A DNA stretch of 64,000 nt from Pipra filicauda (GCF_003945595.2 NW_024104418.1:178193-242192); one strand, 5' to 3'. Shown: positions 35,666 to 48,140, counted from the first letter of the stretch. Numbers and translations: made by a program. The notes: generated by a model not told the origin, from the letters alone.

Positions 35666-38600
35666 TTATCGATAGTCTGAGATAACAGTCCAAGGCATCC
35701 TTCTCCTTGTGTCCACCATGACCCCTAATGGGAATGTCAGTTGTGAAAGTTTCCAGAGTAACTTGTTTACTTTTGTCCCTTTTAGCATTATTAGAACAGC
35801 AGTGAAGTTTATCTGGCAGAATTGGCAAGGAAAACTGACAGTGGTCTCTTACCATGTTCACATTTAGAGATGAATTCTTAACTGGATCAGTGGTTGAACT
35901 TCCCATCAGTAAAACCAAAGGTGGGGGTTTTCTTTCAGGGATAATCACCATCTGCTGATTCATGGCAATGGGGGTCTCTGCTAATTGAAACCTTCCTAAG
36001 AAAACAACCTGCAGCCTCAGGTTTCCAAGACTGTCCAGGTTCCAGGTTTCATTTCTGCTTGAAACTCCCAGCTTCCTTTTTCCTCTGAAGAAATAATCCA
36101 ACCTTGTTAATTGCTTTCAGATGCAGAGAAGAAGGAACAGGCCCTACTATTATTATTTTCCAAGGTAAGGCTTAACTTACCTAGTAAATACCCAGCATTA
36201 ACAACCTCCTTCCTTCCTGCAAGCACCAGGTGAACTGTAGATTTTTCTTTACGTGGGTCTGTCTAGTCTTGCCTGTCCCTAAGATGAGTCACTCTTAATG
36301 GCAAATATAAATACAATGGAGATCTTGAGCCTAGCTTTTTTTTGTCTGCAGCTCCATGATTTTTGTACTTAATCACAGCACTAACTCGAGCAAATCAAGA
36401 AAATGGGTCTGAAAATAGCTGCAGTGTCGATGTTGGCTGGAAAGAAAGGTCTTTATGTCTCATTTGAAGGTGTTGATGCCAAGAGATATTGAATCCCCTC
36501 AACTTTCCTTGACCCAACGGAGAACCAATGTTACTGAGCTCTTTGCTGCAGTGCCCCCACCCAGGCAGCATCAATTCAGGTTCATTTGCACTTTGGTGCT
36601 CGTGGGAGGACTGAGAGGAGGAAGGATGGAGGGACTGGGGGGGTTGATTTCTCCTTTGAACTGCAGTGAATTTTTCACTCCGGATAAATTTGCCAGTTTT
36701 ACCACTTGGATATTTCGTGGTGTTTTCTCTCCGGCTCAAGGCAGTCAGTGGACAGAACAGAGAGAACTGAGCCTGAACAGAGCATTTATCTTGATAACAT
36801 TCAGTGTGCCAGCATTCAATTTCTAAAAAAATGCCTTTCCAATTACTCTAATCTGTTTTAACTTGTTTCAGCAAAGTGAGGAGAGTTAATGTTTATAATA
36901 TAATACAACAGTATATTTCTGCTTCTTGAATAGCTTGTATATATTCAGTGAATCTTGAACACTGGAAGTGAGGATTTATGAGCTATTATGGCATTGTGTA
37001 AATCAGTATATAACATGTTATCTGAACTAGCTTGCCTCATATTCTGTTGACAGTCGAAATGTTCTATTAATTTATTTTAAATTATCCTTGTGGTGGATGA
37101 TATTCACACAACAGAGCTCTTCATCTTGCATCAGTAGTGTGTATTTTCCAAATGCTATTTCTCTGGGCAATAACCAGATGAAATAGTTTATTCTTTTCCC
37201 TTTATCTGTGTGAAGTTTATGCATCCTGGCTTTCCTATTTGGAATAATAGATCCCAGCACTGCAGAGCAGACTGCAATCCTGGTTTCATTATCCCTCAGT
37301 CCCATATGTTGGGCCTCTTACCAAAGTCGTGACTCTTGCTGTGGATAGCTCTGATATTGGGCAAATATTCCATAATCTCAGAATACTGTAAAATAGATGG
37401 CAATAAATTTCCCTGGAGCATGATTCCTTTAGGAGCTAAGAAACTTAGGAGATCTAGGGTCTGTTCCCACACAAATATTTTGTATTATTTAAGTAGTAAA
37501 TGCTTATTAAGGTAACAAATATTAATAATTAGCATTAACATTTATGCAACAATATAAATGTAATTTTATTAATAAAATAATTAGATATAGGCATTAAAAG
37601 AAATTCTGTTAATATTAATTGGAGTAGTAAATAAGCACTGATTTAGTAGTACCGAGATAAGTTAGGTGAGAGTTGCTGTAGTAACTCATGTTTCTGATTC
37701 TGTGGGGTAAGATTCATCTCAGCAAACTCTTCATGTCTGTAATGGGTCATGACATGATGGACAGAAATGGACACTTCCAGGACACAAATCATTCCTGCCC
37801 AGGGTACGATTTACCACTGTAAGATTAAGTCTTCCCCAGTGGTTAGAAAGTCCAGAACTAAGGCTCAAATCCTGACATTTCCAGTTAGGATTAATCAAGC
37901 TTCTCGCAGTCTCCCGGAAGACAAAAAACCAAATAAATTTCATATTGTCTGTCCACACAGTAATTCTGCAAAACACTTTCCACGTGGAAACTTCTCCAAG
38001 CATTTCAATATATGATCTTTCCACTGTGATTGATGTTATTGGTAAACTGCAAGAACATGCTCGGAATTGCTTTATGCAAATCAACTCCTAAACTGTTTTC
38101 ACAAAATAATTTTGTCTCTTCGGGTGCATTAAGCTTGAGGAGTGGAGGGTTTAACTCGCAGTCGTCAAGCAGTAACTCTACAAAATGCTGCAAATAGTTG
38201 AAATCAGTCTTATTTATCACCATGTTGTCAAGGCACCTGGTAGAGTGGGGCTCTGGTTCTGAGGAGGGGGTGTATGTCTGTGTGTGCTTGTGTTTGGTAG
38301 AGGGAAGCAACAGACTGTACATTAATGAAACCATTAATCCCCCTCTTGGCAGATTCTTATCAGTCAAGTTCGTCTGAAAAGACAAACTAAACCCCACCAA
38401 GGTCTTGCAAGTCCATGTGTATTCATACCATGGCTTTCTGGAAATTACTGAAAATTTAGACATTTATCCAATGGGAAATGCAGTTAGACCACCAATTATT
38501 TGAATTATTTGGATTACCCTGTATGCCACTTAGTTCACAGGAGCTGGATATGCACAGTGAGAAGGATTTGGCCCCTAAGGGTAGAAAAAAGGAGGTACAG

Positions 38601-39127
38601 CACTGTCTCTCCATAAATCTATGCTATAAAAATCTCACTTTCCAGGAATATGACAATTCCCTGAAGCATAAAGCGATGCAGGCTCATTTCCCACATGGAG
38701 TCACCACAGGGGATGTGGAAATGCAAGACTTCAGACTGGAACTAAATGTTTGCCCTGCAAGCAATGAACAAAAATGCATCAGAAGCCTCTGCCCATCACG
38801 TGTGAAGCTGAAACTGCGTCCAAGTTTCTCAGTTTCATGAACACGCACTTCCATCACGAGGTAAAGAAAATCTTCCTTTATTTCTAATTTAATCTTTTTG
38901 TGGGCTTGAAGGTAGAAAAACTCATCCATTGTGTAGATTCTCTGCTGTCCCACATCAGAGTTCCTGTGTGGAGTAAAATTTTAACTCCATAGCAGTGATT
39001 GCATCAACCTTGAACATACTTTTTTTGTCGTTGTTTTACCTTTATCAGTTGGAAATGTTATGCCTTTCTCTTGCTTGCTTTTTGTGATCTGCCAGAAATA
39101 AAAAGAATAAAATATCACATTCTTTAC
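35666..39127. other. Unique sequence with an extreme AT-rich patch
   Basis: No gene recognised. A very AT-rich patch at about 37485-37625 repeats attaat/taatta-like words. Minus-strand frames at 35661-36101 (146 codons) and 38005-38463 (152 codons) have no recognisable domain or splice context and are within chance length. The second has a somewhat protein-like middle (NYLQHFVELLLDDCEL), noted but not claimed. Confidence 0.45.
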
Positions 39128-39326
39128 TGTGAGGGTGGAGAGGCCCTGGCACAGGTTTTTTCTAGAGAAGCTGTGGCTGCCCCATCTCTGGAAGTGTCCA
39201 AGGCCAGGTTGGATGCAGCTTGCAGCAACCTGGTCTAGTGGAAGGTGTCCCTGCCCATTGCATGGGGTTGGAACAAGATGGTCTTTAAGGTCCCTTCCAA
39301 CGTCAACTATTCTATAATTCTATGGG
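39128..39326 (+). mobile_element. CR1 LINE, 3' end
   Basis: tgtgagggtggagaggccc, ctgtggctgccccatctctg, gtgtccaaggccaggttgg, tagtggaaggtgtccctgcc, ttggaacaagatggtcttta, aggtcccttccaacgtc, tattctataattctatgg. It is plus-sense with a changed octamer (attctata/attctatg). Unusually, it is followed directly by a long A-rich tract. Confidence 0.95.
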
Positions 39327-39327
39327 G

Positions 39328-39366
39328 AAAAAAAAAAAAAAGAAAAAAAAAAGAAAGAAAGATAAA
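39328..39366. repeat. A-rich tract with GAAA units, abutting CR1
   Basis: Thirteen or more A bases, then AAAG/GAAA units, begin immediately after the CR1 octamer. CR1 does not normally have a poly-A tail, so this is either a pre-existing A-rich target or later simple-repeat growth. Confidence 0.85.
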
Positions 39367-40079
39367 TTACTGTTTGTTTTTCTTCATCATGAGAAACTCT
39401 GGGAAAAAAAAAACCCAAACCTTGTGACTTTGAGATAGGCAGCATAGCCAAGGAGAAGTCTAACTATTATAGAAAAGGATAAGGAGCTTAAATCTACAAG
39501 GTTTGGTCATAAAATTTGCACAATGAAAATATGTATCAGAGGGCAAAGAATTACGACAAGAACAGACTGGAAATACTATTTACTACCTGTTCTTTAAGTC
39601 TACAGCAGATCCACATTGCTGAATACTGCTGTAGATGTGGCCTTATAAACATTTAGCGTTAATTGTCAAGGTTCTTAAAAGGCTATAAACCTTTGATAGC
39701 ACTAATATGATGGGTTTTTTCTTTGAATAGACTTCAGGAAGGATAACCTTTTCTTACCTGTTAAAAGAAAAAAAAAATAAAATAAATGAGGCAGTTTGCA
39801 TATGCAGTTTTCACGTTCTTCTCTGAATTATTTACTGCTGATATGCCTTTCTTGACTAACCTACCCTTCTATACCCCAAAAGGTGGTTGCACCAGGAGAG
39901 AGGAGGAAAAAACAGCAAAACTTCCTCCCCTTCAGGGCTGCTGCCCACATTCCTCTGGGTGCCATGGTGGTGCCAGTGTTGAGTCCACATTGTGGTATTT
40001 GGTGAATTTTGGGGTGACAACCTTGTGTTTCTCTGTGCTGGGTGAAGCCCAACATGGTCCTTTCCTGGGAAGTCAAACC
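39367..40079. other. Unique non-coding sequence
   Basis: I recognise nothing apart from a short A run near 39765. Confidence 0.45.
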
Positions 40080-40400
40080 TGTGAGGGCTGAAGGCTTCAG
40101 GGTATGAGTGGGGAGTCAATAACTAAGCGATTCCAGGTATGGGGTATAAACTGGAATACTTTATTGAACACGGGAACACAATTTAAGGGCCTTGGGGGTT
40201 GGGCATGTTAATGAGGAGGATGAGCTATGTTAATTAGGGAATTACACAAGTTTTTACTACAGTTACCCAATGGGTTAATATTTCCCTCAACCAGGATTAC
40301 ATGGGGGGGAAGAGGATAAAGGGGTTTAAACATGGTCTGATATATGGTCTTATTTTGCTGCAGGAGCCAGGCTAATCCATATGTTTGAACTTTAACCGGA
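40080..40400 (-). mobile_element. Possible ERV LTR fragment, reverse orientation
   Basis: On the minus strand the sequence reads ggcccttaaattgtgttccc, then gtgttcaataaagtattcc, a stretch rich in CC and CAT words, and ttattgactccccactcata, ending ...gccctcaca at 40080. A TATA-like TTAAAT, an AATAAA (40160-40165 on the plus strand as tttatt) about 20 bases later, and a terminal CA fit the R/U5 end of an avian LTR. The other boundary, any internal region and a target-site duplication are not seen, so the right edge given is only approximate. Confidence 0.35.
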
Positions 40401-41213
40401 GTTGTGAGGAAGGTCCAGTCCTTCAGGTCACAGAATTCCTCTCAGCCCCTGTTTTCCAAGGTTTATGGCTCAGGCCCTCTAAGCTCCTTTCTGCTGACAG
40501 CAGGGTTTGGGCTCCTACAGGTATGAGCCATGGGAAAGCCCCCAGACATGGAGGCTCCAGATGTTCATAGCTGGCTGTGGATGACAGGCTGCTGTGCTTC
40601 CATCACACAGTCTGAGCAGTGGCACAGACAGTCCAGCTCTGGAACTCAGAACCAGCTGTGCCCAATAAATGCCACTCTGGCAATTACCCAAGTTCATTAA
40701 GAGGACTGTGAGGCAGCACTAAACTACAGATGTGGGGACAAATTTTGAAGAGTGCGATCTGCATCTTGAACTTTCCCGAGCCTTGTGACTGTTCACGTTC
40801 CACACGCTGGAGTTTCATCAGCAGGACTGTGTCTGTAATTAATATGATGAGTGGTTGCAACCACCTCGTGGAATGGGAAGAGTTGTTCTCCTGGCATTAC
40901 TGTGATACAGCAAAACAACTTCTGGCTGAGGAACCAAGGGCTCTGAGTGAGCAAAGGGGACGGAGACGCAGAGAGGTGGTTTCTGACTTATGGTGGAAGT
41001 CTTGAACTGCCCTGCTTTTCTGTGGGAGTTGCCTGTGCCATGAGGGATGTCTTGCTCTGGGAATCTCCTGGCGGGTTCCTGATATCTGTCTGCTGGGTAG
41101 AAAATTGATCTTAGTGGATTGGAAAGGAGTTCTTAAAATAGATCATGAATATATGGTTGTGTTCTTCTGTGTATCTTCTCTATACATCTTTCCTTCTCTT
41201 CAGCTGAACCTCT
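40401..41213. other. Unique sequence, possibly including more of the LTR
   Basis: Slightly GC-richer than its surroundings up to about 40700. It contains a plus-strand AATAAA at about 40663 in gtgcccaataaatgccac. No gene or defined element can be assigned. Confidence 0.35.
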
Positions 41214-41251
41214 CATACATATATATAAATATATATATGTATATATATGTA
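41214..41251. repeat. (TA)n/(TATG)n microsatellite
   Basis: catacatatatataaat followed by atatatatgtatatatatgta. Imperfect TA-rich simple repeat, 25 bases before the minus-strand CR1. Confidence 0.9.
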
Positions 41252-41276
41252 CCTCCATTTATTTCACAGTCTCTTT

Positions 41277-41528
41277 GAATCACTGGGGTTGGAAAAGCCC
41301 TCTAAGATTGAATCCAACCATTACCTCAGCATCACTGTGTTCACCCCTAAACCACGGTCCCAAGTGCCACATCCACACACCTTTTGAACTCCTCCAGGGA
41401 TGTTGACTCCACCACTCCTCTGGGCAGCCTATTCCAGTGCCTGACCATCCATTCAATGATGAACTTTTTCCCAATATCCAATCTAAACCTCCCCTGTTGC
41501 AGCTTGAGGCCATTTCCTCTGCTCCCTG
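41277..41528 (-). mobile_element. CR1 LINE, 3' fragment in reverse orientation
   Basis: Plus-strand reading: tggggttggaaaagccctct, ccaagtgccacatccacaca, ctcctccagggatgttgac, tccaccactcctctgggca, gcctattccagtgcctgacc, tatccaatctaaacctcccc, gcttgaggccatttcctct. These are reverse complements of CR1 3' blocks in correct order. The terminal octamer is decayed. Confidence 0.93.
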
Positions 41529-44500
41529 TCTGCTCCTCTATTTCTTCTTGTACATACTTAAGTCTGGTTTTGAAACTTCTCAGTTTGGCTCCTGACTTTG
41601 TGAAAACAAGTTATGTTTTTCTGTTATCCCTTGTGAAGGGTGATTGATATCAGAAGGGTCATATTTATTACTTCATTGCTACTTTCCATAAATCTTACAG
41701 GTGATATTAATGTTATAATGTTAAACCGGCAGTGAATTGACTTTGACGGGAAAAAGAACAATTCTGAGATCATATCCAAAAGTAGCTGTTTTTAGAGCAA
41801 GCTCTTAACAACCATGTTTCCCTTTTAGCATGATACATAATCCCATTATATTGAACACATAACAAAAAACACCCCCATAAAAATAGAAGGTACAAGACAT
41901 AATTATTGACTCTGTTTGGCCTGAAGGAATAAAACTCTGTTTCAGCCAAGCAAGATAACATCAAATTTTTATTCCTTGCATTTCATTACTTATGACTCAT
42001 CTCTGGCCAATCCAATTATCATTCTAAATACTGCAACTGTTTTCAAAACTTATTTCACATCAATTTAGACAACTTCCCCTGTACTCTTTATCAAAATCAA
42101 ACAAGTAGTAAATTAAAACAAGATGCACTAGCAATGCATCGAGAAAGTTAGGACTGAGAATTTGAAAGAAAAAAGAGGAAAAGCTAAAATAAAGTAGAAA
42201 GTCCTGGAACCTGAGTTAAAAACCAGGTAACAGCAACAGAGTGTACTCTTTTCCTGCCCAGAAGGCTATAGAGGGCCTATTGTTTCTTTTCAGGAAGAAG
42301 GAAATGAAAATATAATGGACAGATTGGAAATGAATACAGTAGCATGTCATAAGATTTAAAATCTTGGACAATTTTTTAAAATGTATTATTTTTGGCTTAT
42401 TTTGAGGTACTGTAGTTTATAGTAGCTGTAAAGCTACAGCCCTAATGCTGCCTTTGCAATTTTGGAAATCTTTCCGTTGGTGAGTGAAGGTGGAGGCGAT
42501 GGCACATGGAAACAGGAGCTTTGGCAGCAGCATTCCTGAACTCTACTTTTCTTCTCCACTTTTCTTCTCAGTAAATGTCCAAATCTTTCATTTCTTGCAG
42601 ATCCTTAAGAGTATCCCTTTTCCTGCTGTTTAGGTAGGAAGGGAAGGATGTTTGGGCTGCAATTAAGCAACATCTTTGAAGTGGATTGAGAGAGACCTGC
42701 AATTCATGTCTGGACTACTCTACTTTCTGCTTCTTAAAGCTGTTTTCTAAAGAAACCTGTCAGCAAGTCCTCCAAAGATGAACAAACTAGCCATATAATT
42801 ATAATTTAGTTACTTCTGTGTTATCTATTTGGGTCTTCTTTGCTTTTCCACCTCCTAGTCTTTTTTAATCAGCATAACTCAGAGTATATTTCCATTGTCC
42901 TTGTCTCTATTCGTGGGTTTTATTTTAGTTTTTGTCCCAAGGTACAAAACTGTTTCCCGCACTAAAAGCCCAGAGCAGTTAGCCACAATTAATACATGTA
43001 AAAAAGTAGGAATTTGTTGGTTGCAGTGGAAAACAAGGTTCTGGTTCAGTGATGTGCATCCTCCAAATTCAGCAAAGGGTTTAAATACTCAGGAGGAGCA
43101 ACATCTTCGTGCAACAACAGTACAGAGCCTCTGGTGATAATATAATTCAAGCAGTTGTTTAGTCCTGAAATCTTCCAGGAACCTCTGCAAATTGTGAACA
43201 GAAATTTTTTACTTGGATGCTGTTGCTGCAGAGGTGCTTGAGCCAGGTCCAGGCTTTCCCAGAATGCAGGCAGGATTATTCCTGGACTTGTTTTTCATCT
43301 TGTTTTACCCAGAAGTTTTGTTGTTTTGGGGTTTTTGTTTGTTTTTGCTTTTTTTTCCCACAAAATAAGCTCTGTAGGATGTGGATTTACAGATATCCCT
43401 TTGCACTTGGTCTAGTCCTGAGGCAAACTCAAACCAAATTTGTCCCAGTCCTGTACAGCCTGATAACCTACCCCAAATTATGGCCCACTCTTTGTGGTTA
43501 TAACTATGCATGAGAACAGATATTGCAAGGTAACAGGTGAAAAGTTCATACCCAATTGCTTTATAGTATCTTGTTTCTCTGGCTCAACCCCACCTCACCA
43601 GACTTATTTGAAATAGTATCTTTTGCAGGTACTGGGAATTGGAAACACTTCATGGCATTTGCACCCTTGCTGTGAAACGGAAAACATTTTAGATGCATTA
43701 TAAACAGGAGAAAAATCCTTAGAGGGTCCCACTCTGACACACTGCGAGTTTTATAACAATTAATTAACTGAATGAGCTCATAAATGTAATAAGTGTGCCA
43801 AATGTGACAGTGGTTCCAATTTCCCCTGGGTGTATTACCTGATTAACATTGATTTACTACCCTGGTCCCTGTTGGATTAAATAAAGTTCTTGCAAACACA
43901 CCATATTTCAAGTAACTGCGTTAAATCCCCCCCCCAAAAAAAAGAAAAAAATAGCCATGAGTCACGTCTCTTATTCATTACCCTGAAAAGTTGCAATCCA
44001 GGCTTCTCATAAAGCCAAATGACATTTTGAGAGAAACATGTAACATAAAATCTTATAGAGATCTTAATCTTTTTGATAGCTCTGAATGCTACCCCACACC
44101 GACTTTGTGCTCCACTTGGCACCGCAGTGACAATTAAATACATTATTTACCTGACTTGTGCAAGACAGTCTTTCTGCAGCAAGAGCTGCAAATGGACAAA
44201 CAGCATTTTTAGCAGCACGAGACTGGCAAAGAGTAAAATCTGATTCCCTACATAAGTAGATGGCCTTCTAAATGACACAAATCACCATGGAAGGAACATT
44301 TCTTAGTTGATAGAAACCAAGAGCAGATTTGAAGACCCTGTTTTTTTAAAAATTGCTATTTTCCCTACAGTTCATTTGCTGTAGGAGCTGGAAGCTTCTT
44401 GGGAAGGCCCATAAATGTTAATAAATACATTTTTGGTGATAACAGCTCTAAGTGCTTTCATTTGGCAATGATCAGAGATAATTAATTCCCTCTGAGAACG

Positions 44501-46219
44501 ACGTCTGAATAAGATCAAAGAGGAAAACTGCATTTGGGAAGATTTGTGACACAGCCAGGCCAATGCTGCTCCTCAGCTCCTGATGCTCCTCTTTTTCCAT
44601 CACTTTTTGGAGGACTAGGACTGGCAAGTGGGTGGTTGTGAGGAGCAGACTTTGTGTAAACCTCCTCCACACGTGCACCCATCTCCTGCTGCTCGGAGTG
44701 TGTGGTCAGAGAGTAAATCACTCATCCTCCACAGTGCAGACCAGTGGCACTGTCAGCTCATGTCTCCTGAAATACTTTGGTTTTCTCTTCAAAGCTGTTG
44801 GGTTTGGATTCCCATCATTTTTTCAAACATCCCTTTAAAGAGATGCAGTGGTTGTATTGAAAGCCCTGGGAACGGCCCTAAAGAACTGACCACCAACGAG
44901 AAACAAAGAAACAAACTCTTGTTCTGCTAATTGATATCTCAAAAGATTAAAGTTTAGTCTTCCTGACTGTATTTTCTTGCCCCTAAAATCAGAAAATAAG
45001 ATCTCCACTTCCAATATATTGGTGGGTGTTGTGTTTACTTAAACCAAATTATTCACAAAGGCTTTATGATGTGATGGATAGCAGAGAGACTAAGGTCTAC
45101 TGACTTTTTTTTTTAATAAGGAAAGATTAAACCCTGTAGGTCAGAGAAGAATGAGTAATATCCTTCTCACTATGGCACTCCACATTATCTGAATGAATTT
45201 TTATTCTGGGAACATGCTAATCTAATTTTAATTAATTTTTTTTTTTCTCCCCAGAAACAAGGATATTTTGAGAGAAATCTGTGCCCAAAGTCTTAAGTTT
45301 GGGTGACTCATGTTAGCTACCAATATATCTGTGCTTTATGGTGGCTTTAATAACCAATAATCTCTGTCTAGCATTCAAATTTAACTCACATATTTCCTAG
45401 GATAAAGGCCTTTTTGTACGACACTAAGTTAAAAATCAAATCTCCATAATGCTTAAACACCTATATTAAGAAGCTTAGCTGCAGTTTATATAACCTTTAG
45501 ATTACCACTGTGTCTTAAAAATCTGTTTAAAGGAAGTCTTTTGGATTATCTCTTGATTACAATACATATAGGGTTTTTGTTTTGCTGGTTTTTTCTTCCT
45601 ACATTTTAAAGCCGCAGATAAAAGCAGAATATTATTTTCCTATATCCAGCTTTAAAATAAACAGAGGGCAGTTGGTGAATTTTCTGAAACCGTGTTGCAG
45701 AGAAGCCCAGTGCAAAATGTTATGCTCATTTTCCTTAACCACTAAGCAGGATAAACCCCTACCTTTACATTTCATATGGAATTTAACAGTAATGAGTAGT
45801 AGAGCACTGAAATTTTTTAGTAGTTTGGGCTTCGGTGATGACCAGCCAAGTGTAATGCCAGCGGATAGTAACTGGGAAAAGGTCGGTGGGCAGTTGAGTG
45901 TCTTGATCAGTGCACGTAGAAAAAGAGACTTGAAGAGAAACTCTTCGTGCAGTTGCAGAAATGGCCACATAACACGGTATTTTCTACGTAGTTATTGTAT
46001 TAAGGAAGTGTTTTCCATGCGTTTTAAAATAAGAACAACGAACCATGCGTGAGTGGGACTGGACAAACAGGACCAACACCCAGCTGTACGTGAGACCCGA
46101 GAAAAAATCCCAAGTGGGGTTTTTAAGTGAATTTTAGTTTTCAAGTGAATTTTGTCCCGATAAAATTCGAGTGGGCTTTTCGGCAGACACAGAACATGAG
46201 TGCCAGTGCAACAAAGTGG
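41529..46219. other. Unique sequence ending in a CpG-dense stretch
   Basis: No gene or interspersed repeat is recognised in 4.7 kb. Most is AT-rich and nearly CpG-free. The last 390 bases or so (from 45830) are unusually CpG-dense and are listed separately. The 156-codon plus-strand frame at 45582-46052 partly overlaps that stretch and has no recognisable domain. Confidence 0.45.
45830..46195. promoter_or_regulatory. CpG-dense, moderate-GC stretch; possible regulatory element
   Basis: Counting by eye, there are 15 CpG dinucleotides between 45832 and 46192, while several comparable lengths nearby (for example 44941-45300) have almost none. GC content stays moderate, so this is not a standard CpG island. 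Retained CpG suggests absence of germline methylation or recent arrival of the sequence. Near the right end the 11-mer aagtgaatttt is repeated (about 46126 and 46143). No TATA box, start site or gene can be tied to it. Confidence 0.3.
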
Positions 46220-46320
46220 ATCACAGAATTATAGAATCATTCATTCTGGAAAAGACCTCCAAGATCATTGAGTCTCCACCTTGTCAACTAGACCAGAGCA
46301 CTGAGTGCCATGGCCAGTTG
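46220..46320 (-). mobile_element. CR1 LINE, short 3' fragment in reverse orientation
   Basis: Plus-strand reading: atcacagaattatagaatca, ctggaaaagacctccaagat, caccttgtcaactagaccag, agcactgagtgccatggcc. The 'gaccagagcactgagtgcc' block identifies the same CR1 3' type as the copy at 31630. Confidence 0.92.
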
Positions 46321-46528
46321 TTAAGAAGAATTGCACTATTTACCTAATGATAATACATTCAATTAATCTGCTTTTAGAAAGGTGGGGTAAAGCCGGGGGA
46401 GGAAAAGAAAAGATAACGGTCTAAAATACAAGTCATTGGAATTATATTTCTCACTTTTGCATTACTGCTTAGGAATTCGACATAAATTTCCTACTTGGCA
46501 GCAGGGGAAACAAAGCATAAAGGCAATC

Positions 46529-46543
46529 TTTTTTTTTTTTTTT
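46529..46543. repeat. Poly-T run (15 T)
   Basis: Fifteen T bases followed by caggag. The T-run plus CAG resembles a splice acceptor, but no open frame of note follows it. Confidence 0.85.
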
Positions 46544-46802
46544 CAGGAGTCTTTAAAAATATTAACAAACTTGGGGATAGGCAGTTTTAAGGCAGGGAAA
46601 TATTTTCCTGTGTGAAAAAAGTGTTGACAATAAAGCATCTGGAGTATAGCGATGTATCAATCAGGCTTGAGTGAAATTCAGTCTCATGCTGCTTACCCTT
46701 CGGTGTAAAATGACCCCCACATGGCATATATCCATTTTATATTTATTACAAAGCTTTTATACTGCAAGAAATATTATTTTTATTTTCCCCATTTGATTAC
46801 GC

Positions 46803-46860
46803 TTTTTTCTTCTTTTTTTTTTCCCCCTTATTTTTTTGTCTTCCTTTTTTTTAAAAAAAA
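46803..46860. repeat. T/C-rich low-complexity tract
   Basis: Long T runs with C clusters, ending in tttttttt directly followed by aaaaaaaa, so the right end can fold into a short perfect hairpin. Confidence 0.85.
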
Positions 46861-48074
46861 TATGATTTTATGTTAGCAGTAATATCAGACTGGCCCATCC
46901 TGTCACACAGGTTTGACAGAGTGGTCTAAACTGCACCAAAACCTACCCAAGTAGCACCTAAAAATACCCATCGACATAATTTAGCTTTTGGGATATTAAC
47001 TTAACACTGACAGTTGAACTAGTTGTCCAGGTAGCAGTGTGTTGTTAAAGGAATAGGGATTATTTGTCCCTCCAGGATATTTTGATTCAGCATAAATCAA
47101 ATTTCATGTTATTTTGTGAGGATCAGGTGAGAAGAAATCTATATGGGAAGGCATGAAAAATTCTTCATTAGCAGGTTTGTGTGAGCAAGACACTAAGTCA
47201 TCACCTTGCAAGTGCTTTTATGCATTCCCTTCACTGTAGGATTTTAATTGGCAAAATACTTCAGTGCTTAATGACTGCAAATACAAGGTGTTATTTCTGT
47301 TTTGCCCACCTCCTGAGCTAAACGTATCATCACAATCTTAATTACTTCCCATCCAAGCAATGTTTACCATTTGTCAGCCTGATTTAAAACTTTTCTGCTT
47401 GAACCTACCTGTTAATTTTTGCTGCTGAATAAATCCCTGAGGAGCAGGAATGGGACGACTCAAGGCAAGGAAGGGGAGAGATCAGTGTTTTGATTGCTGT
47501 ACTAAAAAGTAACTGGGTAAAATGTAAACTAGCACCTCAGTGTCCCCTGAGAGTTGGGTTTTTCAGTGATCACCATACACAGGTATGTCTGCAAGTCTCA
47601 GGTCTCTGACTTGGTGCATTTTGATTTTTATTTATTTATTTTGCACACCCAGGTTGTTGAATCCCCCTCCATAATCCAACGTGCAGGTTACAGATTCTTC
47701 ATGGACAGAAAGGACTGAGGGTAGGCCTCCCATTTCTAAAGGACTCTAAATTCTTTCATATTGCCTAAAAAGTGAGCTCAGCCCCTGTCCTAAAAGACCA
47801 TAATGACCACCAGTGTGTTTGGCAAGAAGCCTAATTTTGTTTTACAGCTACTCGGCTGTATTTTTGGGTAATGCCTCCAGTCTGCCTTTTAGCATCTTCT
47901 GAGGCACCTGTATCTGGATTCTGACCACTCTGGACAAGGAAAAGGGCTGTGGCTCTAGGTTTCAGTGCAATTTTCATGGCATGGTTTGGCCAGAGAGCAG
48001 CCTGGCCCAACTCACCTTTCCTCACTGCAGTGGATATGCTGAATGCAGAGGTGGCTTCTCACAGAAACAGAGAA

Positions 48075-48140
48075 CCATAGAATCTTTAAGATTGGAAAGG
48101 ACCTCCGAGACCCTTGAGTCCAGCTCCTGACCAAATACCA
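48075..48140 (-). mobile_element. CR1 LINE, short 3' fragment abutting a second CR1
   Basis: ccatagaatctttaagattg, gaaaggacctccgagaccc, ttgagtccagctcctgacca is a reverse-oriented CR1 3' terminus that is cut off after about 65 bases. A second CR1 terminus begins there in the same orientation. Confidence 0.82.

Larger units (their letters stand above)
46321..48074. other. Unique non-coding sequence with T-rich tracts
   Basis: Contains a 15-T run at 46529 and a long T/C-rich tract at 46803-46860. The part 46960-47350 is AT-rich with little simple repeat. No gene recognised. Confidence 0.45.

Noticed and set aside
35661..36101. 146-codon minus-strand frame
   Set aside because: Within chance length and begins beside a CR1 scrap; no recognisable domain.
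38005..38463. 152-codon minus-strand frame
   Set aside because: Within chance length; no family recognised, no splice context, and the N-terminal part has low-complexity character.
45582..46052. 156-codon plus-strand frame as a gene
   Set aside because: No recognisable domain, start context or splice signals. A rough estimate (a stop about every 18 codons, some thousands of open frames) predicts about one frame of this size by chance. The CpG density there is reported separately.
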